DNA of 64,000 bases from DASTDH01 sp035601575. Lineage in GTDB: Bacteria > Verrucomicrobiota > Verrucomicrobiia > Chthoniobacterales > JAFAMB01. Of the stretch, positions 27,125-36,517 are shown piece after piece. The notes beneath the pieces were generated by a model. It worked only from the letters and a program-made list of their open reading frames with translations. It was not told the origin of the DNA and made no database searches. Position 1 is the stretch's first letter, and every line of letters begins with the position of its first letter. The translations under genes and the position numbers were made by a program. The stretch is from NCBI GenBank assembly GCA_035601575.1, contig DATNNZ010000323.1, positions 9,200 to 73,199 on the forward strand, read 5' to 3'.

Positions 27125-28159
27125 TTAGAGCGTGACTAATTTCCCGTCATCGTTTCGATCGCCCGACAGAGACGGCTCAACCAATCCAGATTCAAATTTC
27201 ATCCCCAGGCTCAGGCCTAGTTGCTGCAATTTCTCCTTAATTTCGTTGAGCGATTTCTTTCCAAAGTTCCGGTATTTCAACATCTCCGCTTCGGTTTTCA
27301 TCGCCAGTTGCCCGACCGTGGTGATGTTGGCGTTGTTCAAGCAATTCGCGGCTCGGACCGAAAGCTCGATCTCGTTCACGCTCATATTCAGCATCTTCTT
27401 CAGGCGAGTGTTCTCCTGGCTGACCTCTTCCGAAGTTTCGTCAAATTCTACCTGGCTATCGTCGTAATTGACGAAGACATCCAAGTGGTGGCGAAGAATG
27501 GCAGAAGCTTGTAATAAGGAGTCATCTGGAGTAATTCGTCCGTCAGTCCAGATCTCCATGATAAGCTTATCGTAGTCGGTACGCTGACCGACCCGCGTGT
27601 TCTCCACCGCGTACTTTACCCGGGTGACCGGTGAAAAGATGGAATCGATCGGAATTACGCCAATCGGCATATCCGGGCGTTTGTTCTCGTCACCGGTGAA
27701 AAATCCCCGCCCAACCCGCACCTCAAACTCGGCTTCGAATTTTTGTTTTTTATCAATGGTACAGATGACTTGGTCCGTGTTCAGCACCTCGATTCCCGAA
27801 GTTGTTTGAATATCGCCGGCCGTGACAACACCCTCTTTGGTGACACTGATCGAGACGGTACGCGCCTCGTGGTCAACTGCCTTAAACCGAATCTTCTTCA
27901 GGTTCAGAACGATATCGGTGACATCCTCAACGATACCCGGCAACGCCGCAAACTCGTGCTGCGCACCAGTAATTCTGGCAGTGGTAATGGCTGCTCCTTC
28001 CAGCGAGGAGAGCAGAACCCGACGAAGCGAATTTCCGACGGTGTGGCCATAGCCAGCCTCGAAGGGCTCAGCAACAAATTTAGCGTAGGTTTCTGTGCTG
28101 GTAGCCTCGTCCTTGACCAGGCTTTTTGGCATCTCGAAACGTCCAAGACGAACGGTCAT
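27125..28159 (-). CDS. rpoA: DNA-directed RNA polymerase subunit alpha
   Basis: 344 residues from ATG 28159; an internal ATG at 28132 is a possible alternative start. N-terminal assembly domain with GYGHTVGNSLRRVLLSSLEG; C-terminal domain (about 255-330) with LSVRAANCLNNANITTVGQL and the helix that contacts UP elements and activators. The ribosomal genes that usually precede rpoA (rpsM, rpsK, rpsD) are not upstream here; instead a divergent thiolase gene lies there, so the alpha operon appears split. Confidence 0.97.
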   Translation of the reverse strand: MTVRLGRFEMPKSLVKDEATSTETYAKFVAEPFEAGYGHTVGNSLRRVLLSSLEGAAITTARITGAQHEFAALPGIVEDVTDIVLNLKKIRFKAVDHEARTVSISVTKEGVVTAGDIQTTSGIEVLNTDQVICTIDKKQKFEAEFEVRVGRGFFTGDENKRPDMPIGVIPIDSIFSPVTRVKYAVENTRVGQRTDYDKLIMEIWTDGRITPDDSLLQASAILRHHLDVFVNYDDSQVEFDETSEEVSQENTRLKKMLNMSVNEIELSVRAANCLNNANITTVGQLAMKTEAEMLKYRNFGKKSLNEIKEKLQQLGLSLGMKFESGLVEPSLSGDRNDDGKLVTL

Positions 28160-28607
28160 AAAATTATTTCACGGATAGAGCCGGGTTTCCCCTGGCGCGG
28201 GCGGCTCGCAACCTGAAGATTGGAGCCCAGGGACCTACGGCAATTAACTGCTCGCGCGGAGCGAAGAAAAAGCCACAGGGAAGCCCCGTTGTCAAGTGAG
28301 GGGTCGCTGCCTGTCCACCGTAGGCTTTCTATAACTTACGCTCCTGATCCATGCAATTTGGCGACGGCGGGATCTTCGTCATCCCCATGGGTCTCATAAG
28401 ACTTATGCGACTCAGGTGACTCAGAGACCTATTCCGACGGGACGCCCACGCCGCCGTGCTACGCTTTGGCGCGCCCGAGCCCTGGGTTTGGCAAACCGCA
28501 CGAGCTTGGCCGCGATCCAGCCACCGGACAAAGTCGGGAGCGTGTCCCCACCGGCGCATTGCCTTTCGCGGCTACCAATGCAAAAATACTTCAAGGGGAT
28601 CAAATCC
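28160..28607. other. Intergenic region between rpoA and thiolase genes, with repeats
   Basis: About 450 bases. At 28383-28425 there is a palindrome-rich stretch (CCATGGGTCTCATAAGACTTATG) related in sequence to the 18-bp tandem repeat at 48168. At about 28455-28525 a degenerate repeat block occurs (GCTTTGGCGCGCCCGAG, then GAGCTTGGCCGCGA) that recurs at 58375-58430. The thiolase frame is open from 28416, but that part only translates the repeat. Divergent promoters for rpoA and the thiolase operon must lie here. Confidence 0.5.
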
Positions 28608-29819
28608 ATGCCCATTCTCGAAGAGGTATACGTTTTTGACGCGGTGAGGACGCCGCGTGGCCGCGGCAAACCGACGGGCGGTCTGCATACCCAAACGCCG
28701 CTTTCGCTTGTTGTTGTTCTGTTGGAGGAACTCCGCCGCCGTTACGCGGGAATTGAGCGCTCCGTCGACGAGATAGTGCTGGGTTGCTGTGAGCAATTCA
28801 ATGATCAAGGCGGCAATCTGGCTAGATCGGCTGCCCTGCAGGCCCGCTATTCTACCAGCACCCCCGGCTTAATGGTCTCACGTTTTTGCGGCTCCGGACT
28901 TGATGCGGTGAACGTTGCCGTAGCGAAGGTGATGAGCGGGCAAGCCGATCTGGTCCTTGCCGGCGGAGTCGAGATGCTCTCGCTCTTCTCCATCTTTGGA
29001 TCGGGAGGCCCGATGCTTTCCGATATTGAATTCAAGGATCAAACCGTCGGCATCCCGCAAGGTATCTCTGCCGATCTTATCGCCACGCGGCAAGGCTACT
29101 CGCGAAACGATGTGGATAACTTTGCCGCACAGTCTCAGCAGCGGGCCTATCGGGCTTGGGAACAGGGCTGGTTCTCGCGCTCAGTCGTTCCGGTAAATAC
29201 CGGTTCCACGTTGCTCGAACGGGATGAATTGGTACGCAACAACGTTACCACCGAGAGTTTATCCGAACTAAAGCCGTCCTTTGAAAAGGCAGGAGAAGCT
29301 GAGGGATATGCCGAGATTATTCGCTATCGCTATCCTCGAGTTGGACGCTTGAATTATGTCCATCACCCGGGTAATTCGTCCGGGATCGCCGATGGCGCAG
29401 GATTGGTGATCATTGGAAACCGCGAAGTCTCGGAACGGTTGGGCATGCAACCAAGAGCGCGAATCCTGTCGACCGCGAGCGCGGCCGACGATCCCTGCAT
29501 CATGCTAACTGCTCCGGCCGAAGCGGCCAGTAAGGCGTTGCGACGAGTTGGATTACGGTTTTCCGACATCGACCTTTATGAGATCAACGAAGCCTTCGCC
29601 TCGGTCGTCTTGTACTTTATGGAGAAGACGAAAGTTCCCCACGAAAAGGTCAATCCAGTGGGCGGAGCTATCGCGATGGGACATCCAGTCGGTGCGACCG
29701 GAGCAATGCTGATCGGCACCTTGATCGATGAGATGCTACGACGAGAGGTCCGCCGCGGAGCAGTGACCATGTGTACGGGGCTCGGAATGGGTGTCGCGAC
29801 CATTTTGGAGACCGTGTGA
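28608..29819 (+). CDS. Acetyl-CoA acyltransferase (thiolase, FadA-like)
   Basis: 403 residues from ATG 28608, with AAGGGG nine bases upstream. Thiolases cleave 3-ketoacyl-CoA with CoA, the last step of beta-oxidation. Nucleophile Cys94 is in FCGSGLDAVN. The C-terminal half has INEAFA, the His in GGAIAMGHPVGATGA, and the second Cys in MCTGLGMGVA. The stop codon overlaps the GTG start of the next gene, a FadB-like protein, which supports a fatty-acid oxidation operon. A biosynthetic thiolase role is less likely in that context. Confidence 0.92.
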   Translation: MPILEEVYVFDAVRTPRGRGKPTGGLHTQTPLSLVVVLLEELRRRYAGIERSVDEIVLGCCEQFNDQGGNLARSAALQARYSTSTPGLMVSRFCGSGLDAVNVAVAKVMSGQADLVLAGGVEMLSLFSIFGSGGPMLSDIEFKDQTVGIPQGISADLIATRQGYSRNDVDNFAAQSQQRAYRAWEQGWFSRSVVPVNTGSTLLERDELVRNNVTTESLSELKPSFEKAGEAEGYAEIIRYRYPRVGRLNYVHHPGNSSGIADGAGLVIIGNREVSERLGMQPRARILSTASAADDPCIMLTAPAEAASKALRRVGLRFSDIDLYEINEAFASVVLYFMEKTKVPHEKVNPVGGAIAMGHPVGATGAMLIGTLIDEMLRREVRRGAVTMCTGLGMGVATILETV

Positions 29820-31807
29820 AGAGAATTGCTTTCGTCGATTTTCCGAAAATTCCGAACGGAGGATTTCTTTCGGCGCTTGAGCGGGAGCTTGCTGAACCGA
29901 ACAACTCCGCCGTTTGTATCCGCTTTTCGCCAGCGGTCGACGAACCGGCTGACGAACTCCGGATAGTGTATTCGGCCCCCCCATTGCTATCAGAGCTGCG
30001 GGAAACGTTGCGGATGCTGGAAAAAGGTTCCAAGCCAGTAGCCGCTTGGCTCGAAGGCGACCTGTCCGGCCTCGGCTTCGAAGTCGCGCTCACCTGCCAC
30101 CGGCGTTTCACCCGTCAAAAACTGATCCGTTTTTCCTGGCCTTGGATGAAGTATGGTTTGCTTCCGCTTTTGGGGACAACTCAGCGGCTGCCTCACTTAG
30201 TCGGACTGAAATCCACTCTCGAGTGCCTGCTGTTCGATAAGCCGATCATTAACGACAACGCCAACAATGCGCTCCTTACAACGGTCGACGGAAGCACGGA
30301 ACAGGATGCAATCGCAGCCTGGTCCGACGTTGCCGAAAAACCGGTTCAGCCCTGGGATCAAACCGATGTTACCAGGTCGCCCCTTTGGAGCCAAAGCATT
30401 CCGAACCGAACCCTGTTGCAGGCCGCCTATTTGCGAATCAGGCAAAAGTCGCCCTCTGAAGACCGCGCACCCGGGTTGCTGCTGCAAGTCCTTCATGATG
30501 GACTAGAAAGAACCTTCGATGCCGGACTGAAACTGGAAGCCGTCGCATTCGAGAAAGCCCGAACAGCGCCCTCCACCAAACAGCGGATTTATGCGCAATA
30601 CGAACTTCCCCAGCGGGCGATCAAGCGCGCATCGCGGGTCCCAGCGGCTTTTCAAAAGATAGGTATTCTGGGGAGTGGGCTAATGGGAACTGGTATCGCC
30701 TACACCGCGGCTTGCGCCGGCCTGGAAGTACGATTGTTCGACCTGGATGCAGAGGCGATCAAGCGATCATTGGCCCGGATGAAAAAGCTCTCCGAAAGGC
30801 GTTCATTGAGCGGAATAAACGGTGATCAAATCATCGGCCGAGTCCATCCTGCTTACCAGATAAGTGATTTGCGCGATTGTGGATTCGTAGTCGAAGCGGT
30901 CTTCGAACGACTCGAAACCAAAAAGGAAGTCTTGGCAGCGGTCAGCGCTGAACTTAGTCCCGCGACCATTCTCGCCTCCAATACCACAACCTTCCCAATC
31001 TCCGAATTGGCAAAGTCGGTTCGCCAACCGGAAAACTTCATTGGGACACATTTCTTTGCCCCGGTTGAACAAATGGATTTGTTAGAAGTTATCCTCGGTG
31101 AGGAAACGTCTGATCAAACCAAGCAGCTGGCCTTGGGGCTTGCGTCACGACTCAATAAAGTGCCGCTGGTTGTCCGGGACGGTCCCGGATTTTATACCAG
31201 CAGAGTGGTGATGTCCTATATTCAAGAAGCTTTGCTCATGTTGGCGGAGGGGATCACTCCTTCGCTAATCGACAACGCAGCTCGCAATGCCGGAATGATC
31301 CTTGGCCCGCTGGCCATGGCTGATCTCACCTCTCTCGATTTGTTGGCCGACATTTTTCGGAGCCTGGCGCATCATGGCCGTGGATCAGCACAGTTTGCTC
31401 AGGATGCGATTAGCATTCTATCGAAGTTTATTGCGGCGAAGCGGCTAGGACGGAAAGTTCGAGGAGGCATCTACAATTATACGGAAGACGGGACACGGCG
31501 CGAATGGACCGAGCTCCCACAATGGTTCCCCAGCGATCCTAAGCCGCCCATCAGCGACGCAATTGCGGATCGATTGATGTATATCCAGACGATCGAAACC
31601 TTGTACACGTTACGCGAAGGAATTCTCGACGCACCGGAGTTGGCAGACCTAGCTTCGGTACTAGGATGGAAGTACCCGGCGTTTCGAGGTGGTGTCATGC
31701 GCTATGTGCACGTAATCGGACCAGAAAAATTCGAGGCGACCCGGCAAGATCTGGAAAGAAAGTACGGCCGCAGATTTGCTATTCCTGCCAGTGTTTCCGG
31801 CAAGTAG
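29816..31807 (+). CDS. FadB-like hydratase/3-hydroxyacyl-CoA dehydrogenase, degenerate hydratase half
   Basis: 663 residues from GTG 29816, overlapping the thiolase stop. Residues 1-190 follow the crotonase fold weakly. Glu89 (GLGFEVAL) matches FadB Glu119, but the position of FadB Glu139 is Trp110 (SWPWMKYG instead of LPETKLG). The dehydrogenase half begins near 282 with the NAD motif GILGSGLMGTG, and keeps the catalytic His412-Glu424 pair (THFFAPVEQMDLLE). The C-terminal helical domains follow. The dehydrogenase is probably active on 3-hydroxyacyl-CoA; the hydratase activity is doubtful. Length is slightly below FadB (about 730). Confidence 0.87.
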   Translation: MKRIAFVDFPKIPNGGFLSALERELAEPNNSAVCIRFSPAVDEPADELRIVYSAPPLLSELRETLRMLEKGSKPVAAWLEGDLSGLGFEVALTCHRRFTRQKLIRFSWPWMKYGLLPLLGTTQRLPHLVGLKSTLECLLFDKPIINDNANNALLTTVDGSTEQDAIAAWSDVAEKPVQPWDQTDVTRSPLWSQSIPNRTLLQAAYLRIRQKSPSEDRAPGLLLQVLHDGLERTFDAGLKLEAVAFEKARTAPSTKQRIYAQYELPQRAIKRASRVPAAFQKIGILGSGLMGTGIAYTAACAGLEVRLFDLDAEAIKRSLARMKKLSERRSLSGINGDQIIGRVHPAYQISDLRDCGFVVEAVFERLETKKEVLAAVSAELSPATILASNTTTFPISELAKSVRQPENFIGTHFFAPVEQMDLLEVILGEETSDQTKQLALGLASRLNKVPLVVRDGPGFYTSRVVMSYIQEALLMLAEGITPSLIDNAARNAGMILGPLAMADLTSLDLLADIFRSLAHHGRGSAQFAQDAISILSKFIAAKRLGRKVRGGIYNYTEDGTRREWTELPQWFPSDPKPPISDAIADRLMYIQTIETLYTLREGILDAPELADLASVLGWKYPAFRGGVMRYVHVIGPEKFEATRQDLERKYGRRFAIPASVSGK

Positions 31808-32135
31808 ATCGCAGGTTCGGCGTTCCACAAAAGCTCACGAAGACAGAACTTTGCACAGGAGCTCACCGAGGGAACAGAGAAACTGGTACTTGATCCAGAC
31901 ATCGGGACCAAATGGTCCGTCGCTTTTGTACCGGGTGACAACTCGGCAAAACCGGAACTCCCCTCTTTGAGATCTTTGCGATCTCTTTGTTTAATAATTC
32001 TTTCTTCGCGACCTCCTGTTGAGCCGGTGTGCCCGAGCTGTGATTGATTTCCTCAACCAGGCCGAATAGAGTATGTGACGTCTGACCGCCGGAGCCGCGG
32101 TGGCTCTTGCGGTGTTCAACCGTAGATCGAGCTGT
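31808..32135. other. Intergenic region, no gene recognised
   Basis: About 330 bases between the FadB-like and J-domain genes. A minus-strand frame crosses it but has no family similarity and runs antisense into the J-domain gene. A low-complexity run around 31966-32010 (GATCTTTGCGATCTC, TTCTTTCTTCGCGACCTC) looks repeat-like. I see no terminator with a T-tract. Confidence 0.35.
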
Positions 32136-32852
32136 ATGAAAAAGGACTACTATCTCGTGCTTCACCTGACACCCGAAGCATCGAGCGAAGAAATCAGGTC
32201 TGCTTATCGTCGCCGCGCCCTTGAACTTCACCCCGATCAATCGGGTTTTGGCAGTGACGCGTTTCTCGAACTCCAGGAGGCTTATACCGTACTGAGTGAT
32301 CCGGCCCGGCGCGCCCGTTACGACCGTAAAACAGAGACAATTCCGGTTCATCACGCTGACCCGTCGCACTACAGAACAACAAAGGCCGGACGTGGATACT
32401 CGGCGGAACCACTTACTCCGGTCCAACCGGCCGGTGGTTTCGAAGACGTAGCTCTCTTCCGTTCATTTGAAACGTTCTCTCCTTCTTTTGAGGAGATATT
32501 CGAACGTCTCTGGAGCAATTTCGATCTGCTGACCCGCCCGAAGGAGGAGCGATTGGAAAGTCTGACCGTCGATGTGCCTTTGTCACCCGAAGAGGCGTTT
32601 GCGGGCGGGGCAGTCCATATCATGGTTCCTGCCAGAGCGATTTGTCCGGCGTGTCGTGGAAGAGGAAGTGTTGGTCCCTACGAGTGCTGGCGGTGCGAAG
32701 GACACGGGGCGTTGACCGGCGAATACCCAGTGATGGTGAGTTATCCAGCTGGATTGCAGGACGATTATACGGTGCGTTTGTCCTTAGATCGCTTTGGCAT
32801 CGAGAATTTTTATCTCATTGTTCGATTCCGACCGACCGCGGCAGTTTGGTAA
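32136..32852 (+). CDS. J-domain protein with a partial DnaJ zinc region
   Basis: 238 residues from ATG 32136. Residues 3-65 are a J domain with the HPD tripeptide (ELHPDQSG), the Hsp70-stimulating motif. About residues 165-190 hold two CxxCxGxG-type units (CPACRGRG and CWRCEGHG), half of the four in DnaJ. A short beta segment follows (YPAGLQDDYTVRLSLDR) and the protein ends without the full substrate-binding and dimerisation part of DnaJ. It is probably a specialised DnaK co-chaperone. Confidence 0.8.
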   Translation: MKKDYYLVLHLTPEASSEEIRSAYRRRALELHPDQSGFGSDAFLELQEAYTVLSDPARRARYDRKTETIPVHHADPSHYRTTKAGRGYSAEPLTPVQPAGGFEDVALFRSFETFSPSFEEIFERLWSNFDLLTRPKEERLESLTVDVPLSPEEAFAGGAVHIMVPARAICPACRGRGSVGPYECWRCEGHGALTGEYPVMVSYPAGLQDDYTVRLSLDRFGIENFYLIVRFRPTAAVW

Positions 32853-33025
32853 CATCGATTTGAGCCAAAATCCGGGAGATCATGGCAACCTATTCACGAG
32901 CGGATTTCTAGTGAACAAATGCTTGCCATAAAAGGCGATTGCGCCCTGCACTACAGCACTTAGATTCTTCGTTGGCACGGCGGAAGAGCATCGGTCCCAA
33001 ACCGGGTTCGAGGTCATTGTCCCGG

Positions 33026-33066
33026 GGCGTCAGGACGCCTTAATGGCAACATCCCGCTTGGCGGGA
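33026..33066. terminator. Two small hairpins between convergent genes
   Basis: GGCGT-CAGG-ACGCC at 33026-33039 and TCCCGC-TTG-GCGGGA at 33052-33066 are perfect short stem-loops between the J-domain gene and the convergent MFS gene. A run of six T lies about 35 bases further along. They are plausible terminators or REP-like hairpins. Confidence 0.35.
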
Positions 33067-33122
33067 GCGCCTACCTCTTTATGCCTCCGCCGCGCCTTTT
33101 TTCTCTACGCCCCAATGATTCA

Positions 33123-34451
33123 CTAATTTTCGCTAGGATTTTCGTGCCCGTGCTCATCTACCGGGTATTTCTTGGGGACGAACGCAAGGACCAGAACTGC
33201 GCCGAGCAGAAGCATAGCGGAAACGACGTAGAGACCGTAGTCTCCTCGCTTGGTTAAGTCGGTAACTAAACCAACGATCGAAGGGCCGAAAAATCCGGCC
33301 AGGTTACCGACCGAATTGATCCAAGCGATGCCGGCTGCCGCCGCAGTACCCGCAAGCACGGCCGTTGGCATCGGCCAAAAGATTGGAAAGGTCGCCAGAA
33401 TACCCACGGTGGCAATGGTGAGGCCAATCATGGCGATCAGAGTGTTTCCTCGATAAAGGTTACTGATGATTATCCCAACCGCCCCCAAAAATGCTGCGGC
33501 AGTAAAGTGCCAACGACGTTCACCGGAATGATCCGAGCTGCCTCCAAAAAGCACCATTCCGATCGCCCCAAATCCATACGGGATCGCAGTGAGCAGGCCG
33601 ACATATAACGGGTCGTTAATGCCGGTGTTCTTAATCAACTGCGGAATCCAGAACCCGGTACCATATAACCCGAACGCGCAACAGAAATAGACCAGGCAGA
33701 ACAAAAGCAACCGGGGATCGACAAAGATCTGGCCCAAAGGCAAATGGGTTTTGTGGAATTCCTCCTTCTTGAGGTTCTCTTCGAGTAATTCCTTTTCCTC
33801 AGCAGCAAGCCATGGTGCACAGCGGACACCATCGTCGAGGATGAAAGGAATGCATAGTCCAATCAGAATCGACGGAATTCCTTCAAGTAAAAACAATACC
33901 TGCCAGCCTTTCAGATTCGCGACGCCGTTGAATTCATGAAGGATCCAACCTGACACTGGTCCGCCAACCACGCCGGTCAATGCGATTGCCGTCATGAAAA
34001 AAGCAACCATTCGGCCCCGGCGTCGAGAAGGGAACCAATAGGTTAGATACAGAATGATGCCCGGAAAGAAACCCGCTTCAGCCAGGCCGAGCAGAAATCG
34101 CAGCGCATAAAACATCCAAGGCGAATTCACAAACAGCGTCGCCGAAGAAATGATCCCCCACGATATCATTATCCGCGCGATCCAAACCCGCGCTCCGAAC
34201 TTTTCCATCAAAATATTGCTGGGAACTTCGAAGAGGAAGTAGCCAACGAAGAAGATACCTGCGCCTAAGCCGTAGACCGTGTCACTTAAACCGACGACGT
34301 CAGATTGCATCTGCAACTTCGCAAAACTAACGTTCACCCGATCAAGATAGGCGGCGATATAACAGAGAAACATCAGGGGAATGATGCGCCAGGCGACTTT
34401 GGCGTAGACAGCGTCTTCGGACACCGACCGTTCGGGAGAGATCGTGGACAT
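33123..34451 (-). CDS. MFS transporter, anion:cation symporter type
   Basis: 442 residues with twelve predicted membrane helices. The opening (IIPLMFLCYIAAYLDRVNVSFA) and the cytoplasmic loop WFPSRRRGRMVAFF are typical of the ACS family of the major facilitator superfamily (tartrate, phthalate, hexuronate and similar organic anions). It likely imports an organic acid by proton symport; the substrate cannot be told. The small membrane protein gene lies 62 bases upstream on the same strand. Confidence 0.88.
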   Translation of the reverse strand: MSTISPERSVSEDAVYAKVAWRIIPLMFLCYIAAYLDRVNVSFAKLQMQSDVVGLSDTVYGLGAGIFFVGYFLFEVPSNILMEKFGARVWIARIMISWGIISSATLFVNSPWMFYALRFLLGLAEAGFFPGIILYLTYWFPSRRRGRMVAFFMTAIALTGVVGGPVSGWILHEFNGVANLKGWQVLFLLEGIPSILIGLCIPFILDDGVRCAPWLAAEEKELLEENLKKEEFHKTHLPLGQIFVDPRLLLFCLVYFCCAFGLYGTGFWIPQLIKNTGINDPLYVGLLTAIPYGFGAIGMVLFGGSSDHSGERRWHFTAAAFLGAVGIIISNLYRGNTLIAMIGLTIATVGILATFPIFWPMPTAVLAGTAAAAGIAWINSVGNLAGFFGPSIVGLVTDLTKRGDYGLYVVSAMLLLGAVLVLAFVPKKYPVDEHGHENPSEN

Positions 34452-34513
34452 GGGGGAACAGTTTGGAGTCTTGAATCTATCGATAGCTCAGTCAACACAT
34501 TCCCAACCCGTTG

Positions 34514-34990
34514 TTATTGGCTCGGGAATTCCTTAGCGATCTTTTCGATATGATCGCGGAATTCCGGATCTTCGCCCTCCAAGAGTTCGGGTAATTCTTT
34601 CCGGAAGTCCGACCGGCGGCACCACTCGCGCATGTAATCTTCCCAGGAACGCCAGAGCCGGCGAGTTTGCCGGTTCATGTGTTCCTCGTAGACCTGAATA
34701 TAGGCGCGTTCGAAGATCGAGACGAGAATTCCGAACAGGGCAAATCTCCGCTCCTGCTGTTCTTCACTGAGTTCTCGCAACGGAGCGCGTCGGTGTAAGA
34801 GCTGCAGATCGGCATTGTCCAGAACGAGTTTCAGAAAACCGATATACTCGTCCGACAATCGTTGATTGAGTTCTTCCTCTTCAGCCAACCGCTCCTTCCG
34901 TCGTTCAGAAACAAAGACCAGGATGGCGAAAGGCAATGCGAACGTCTCGACAAAGTAAAAAGAGAATTCAACGATGTCTTTCCAGTACAT
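34514..34990 (-). CDS. Small membrane-anchored protein of unknown function
   Basis: 158 residues from ATG 34990. One hydrophobic helix near the N-terminus (FYFVETFALPFAILVFV) is followed by a highly charged, Glu/Arg-rich helical cytoplasmic part with DEYIGFLKLVLDN and RLWRSWEDYMREWCRR. I do not recognise a named family. The aromatic and charged spacing resembles phospholipase-like or sensor accessory proteins but no motif is decisive. It precedes the MFS gene on the same strand. Confidence 0.6.
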   Translation of the reverse strand: MYWKDIVEFSFYFVETFALPFAILVFVSERRKERLAEEEELNQRLSDEYIGFLKLVLDNADLQLLHRRAPLRELSEEQQERRFALFGILVSIFERAYIQVYEEHMNRQTRRLWRSWEDYMREWCRRSDFRKELPELLEGEDPEFRDHIEKIAKEFPSQ

Positions 34991-35206
34991 TGCGAAATGT
35001 CATGGAAAACGGTCGCACATGCCACACGAGATGGCCGCTCACGCGGCACAAATCCGACGCGAATCACAATCCAACATCGAGACTTTCTTCCTTCCTAACG
35101 CAAGCAATTGCATACGCAATTCGCTTATAACCAATAAGTTACACATTAAATTACAAATTTTCTTCGAGAAACCGTGTATCCGTTCGTATATTTCACGTTT
35201 TTAAGC

Positions 35207-36400
35207 ATGATTCAGAGAGATTACCTGATCGTTGGTGGGGGCATAGGTGCCGCCAGCGCCTGTGACGCATTACGGCAACATGATCCAAAGGGCACAGTCA
35301 CCCTGGTCAGTAACGAGGCACATCTCCCCTATCATCGACCGGCCCTCTCGAAGAGCGTGCTGAAAGACGGTGCGCCGCCGGTCGAAAAGTTGGTGGAGAA
35401 GCCCGAAGATTGGTACCGAAAAAGGAGTATTGAGCTTCGCCTCGCTACTGTTGTTCGAGAGTTCAACATTGAACGCCGGTTAGCCGTAATGGAGAACGGG
35501 CAAACGATTGAGTTCCGTAAAGCCTGCCTGGCGACCGGCAGCCGAGCGCGGCGTCCTCACGTCGCTGGCGCAAATCTGGGCAACGTTGTTTACCTCCGAA
35601 CGTATCGAGATATTCTGGCGGTTCGCGAAATTCTGGGATCAGAAAAACACGTCGTCATTGTCGGATCAGGTTATCTGGGGGCTGAAGTCGCATCGGCGCT
35701 GATCGGGTCGGGCGCCAAACTGACGTTACTGAGCCGTGACAAAACGATCTGGCAAGAACTGGTGGATCCGGAAACGGCCAATTGGTTGACCGAGAAATTC
35801 GCATCGGCCGGGGTCCAGCTGATGCTGAACGAGAATCTCAACGGTTTTGAGGGCAAAACTGTTGTGCGGAACATCCAGACTAAGAGTGGCCTGCGATTTC
35901 CGGCCGGCTTAGCAATCGTGGTGATCGGAACCGAGCCAAATTTGCAGCTGGTAACGAACACCCCCTTGAGCAGCCCAGGGGGCTGTCCGGTCAACGAATA
36001 TCTGGAAAGCGACGAAAAAGGAATCTACGCCGTCGGCGACATCGCCTTGTACCCAGATCGGTTGTACGGAGGAGCTCGCCGCGCGACCAGTTGGGACATG
36101 GCTTTAGCCCAGGGCGCGACAGCCGGAGCAAACATGACCGGACGAAAACGACAGAGGTTTGAGGCTGTCCCGCTGGCCTCAGCCGTGGCCTTGGGGATGC
36201 AGTTCGTCTTGGTCGGCGATTTTTCTCTGCCTCATCTAATGGGAGAAATCGAAGGTTCTCGCGAAAAAGGCAATTTCATCGTGCGCTATCGGCGAGGTGA
36301 ACACTTAGTTGCGGCGGTCCTCTGCAATCGTAGACCGGATGAGGTTCGTAAATTGCAGGAAGAAGTGCGCACGAGTATGCAATCCAGACAGAAGAAGTAG
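35207..36400 (+). CDS. FAD-dependent pyridine nucleotide oxidoreductase (ferredoxin/rubredoxin reductase-like)
   Basis: 397 residues from ATG 35207. It opens with the FAD-binding motif DYLIVGGGIGAASACDAL. The NAD-binding GXGXXG follows (HVVIVGSGYLGAEVASAL, about 150-170), and the second FAD motif GIYAVGDIALYP is near 280. The HLPYHRPALSK block is typical of NADH:ferredoxin/rubredoxin reductases. It should transfer electrons from NAD(P)H to a small iron-sulfur protein or dioxygenase; no such partner gene is adjacent. It is monocistronic. Confidence 0.87.
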   Translation: MIQRDYLIVGGGIGAASACDALRQHDPKGTVTLVSNEAHLPYHRPALSKSVLKDGAPPVEKLVEKPEDWYRKRSIELRLATVVREFNIERRLAVMENGQTIEFRKACLATGSRARRPHVAGANLGNVVYLRTYRDILAVREILGSEKHVVIVGSGYLGAEVASALIGSGAKLTLLSRDKTIWQELVDPETANWLTEKFASAGVQLMLNENLNGFEGKTVVRNIQTKSGLRFPAGLAIVVIGTEPNLQLVTNTPLSSPGGCPVNEYLESDEKGIYAVGDIALYPDRLYGGARRATSWDMALAQGATAGANMTGRKRQRFEAVPLASAVALGMQFVLVGDFSLPHLMGEIEGSREKGNFIVRYRRGEHLVAAVLCNRRPDEVRKLQEEVRTSMQSRQKK

Positions 36401-36517
36401 GGCGGATAGACCGGTCAGACCAAGTTTGGGCGGTGTTAAAGATAGCCGCCACCGCTAGCCGGCGAATCTCACACCCGATATGAATCCAAGCATTTATTGC
36501 AGGCTAGGGGCGTTGGC

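Noticed and set aside
31863..32426. Minus-strand 187-residue frame over the J-domain gene start
   Set aside because: It runs antisense to a clear J domain and shows no family features, so it is a shadow frame.
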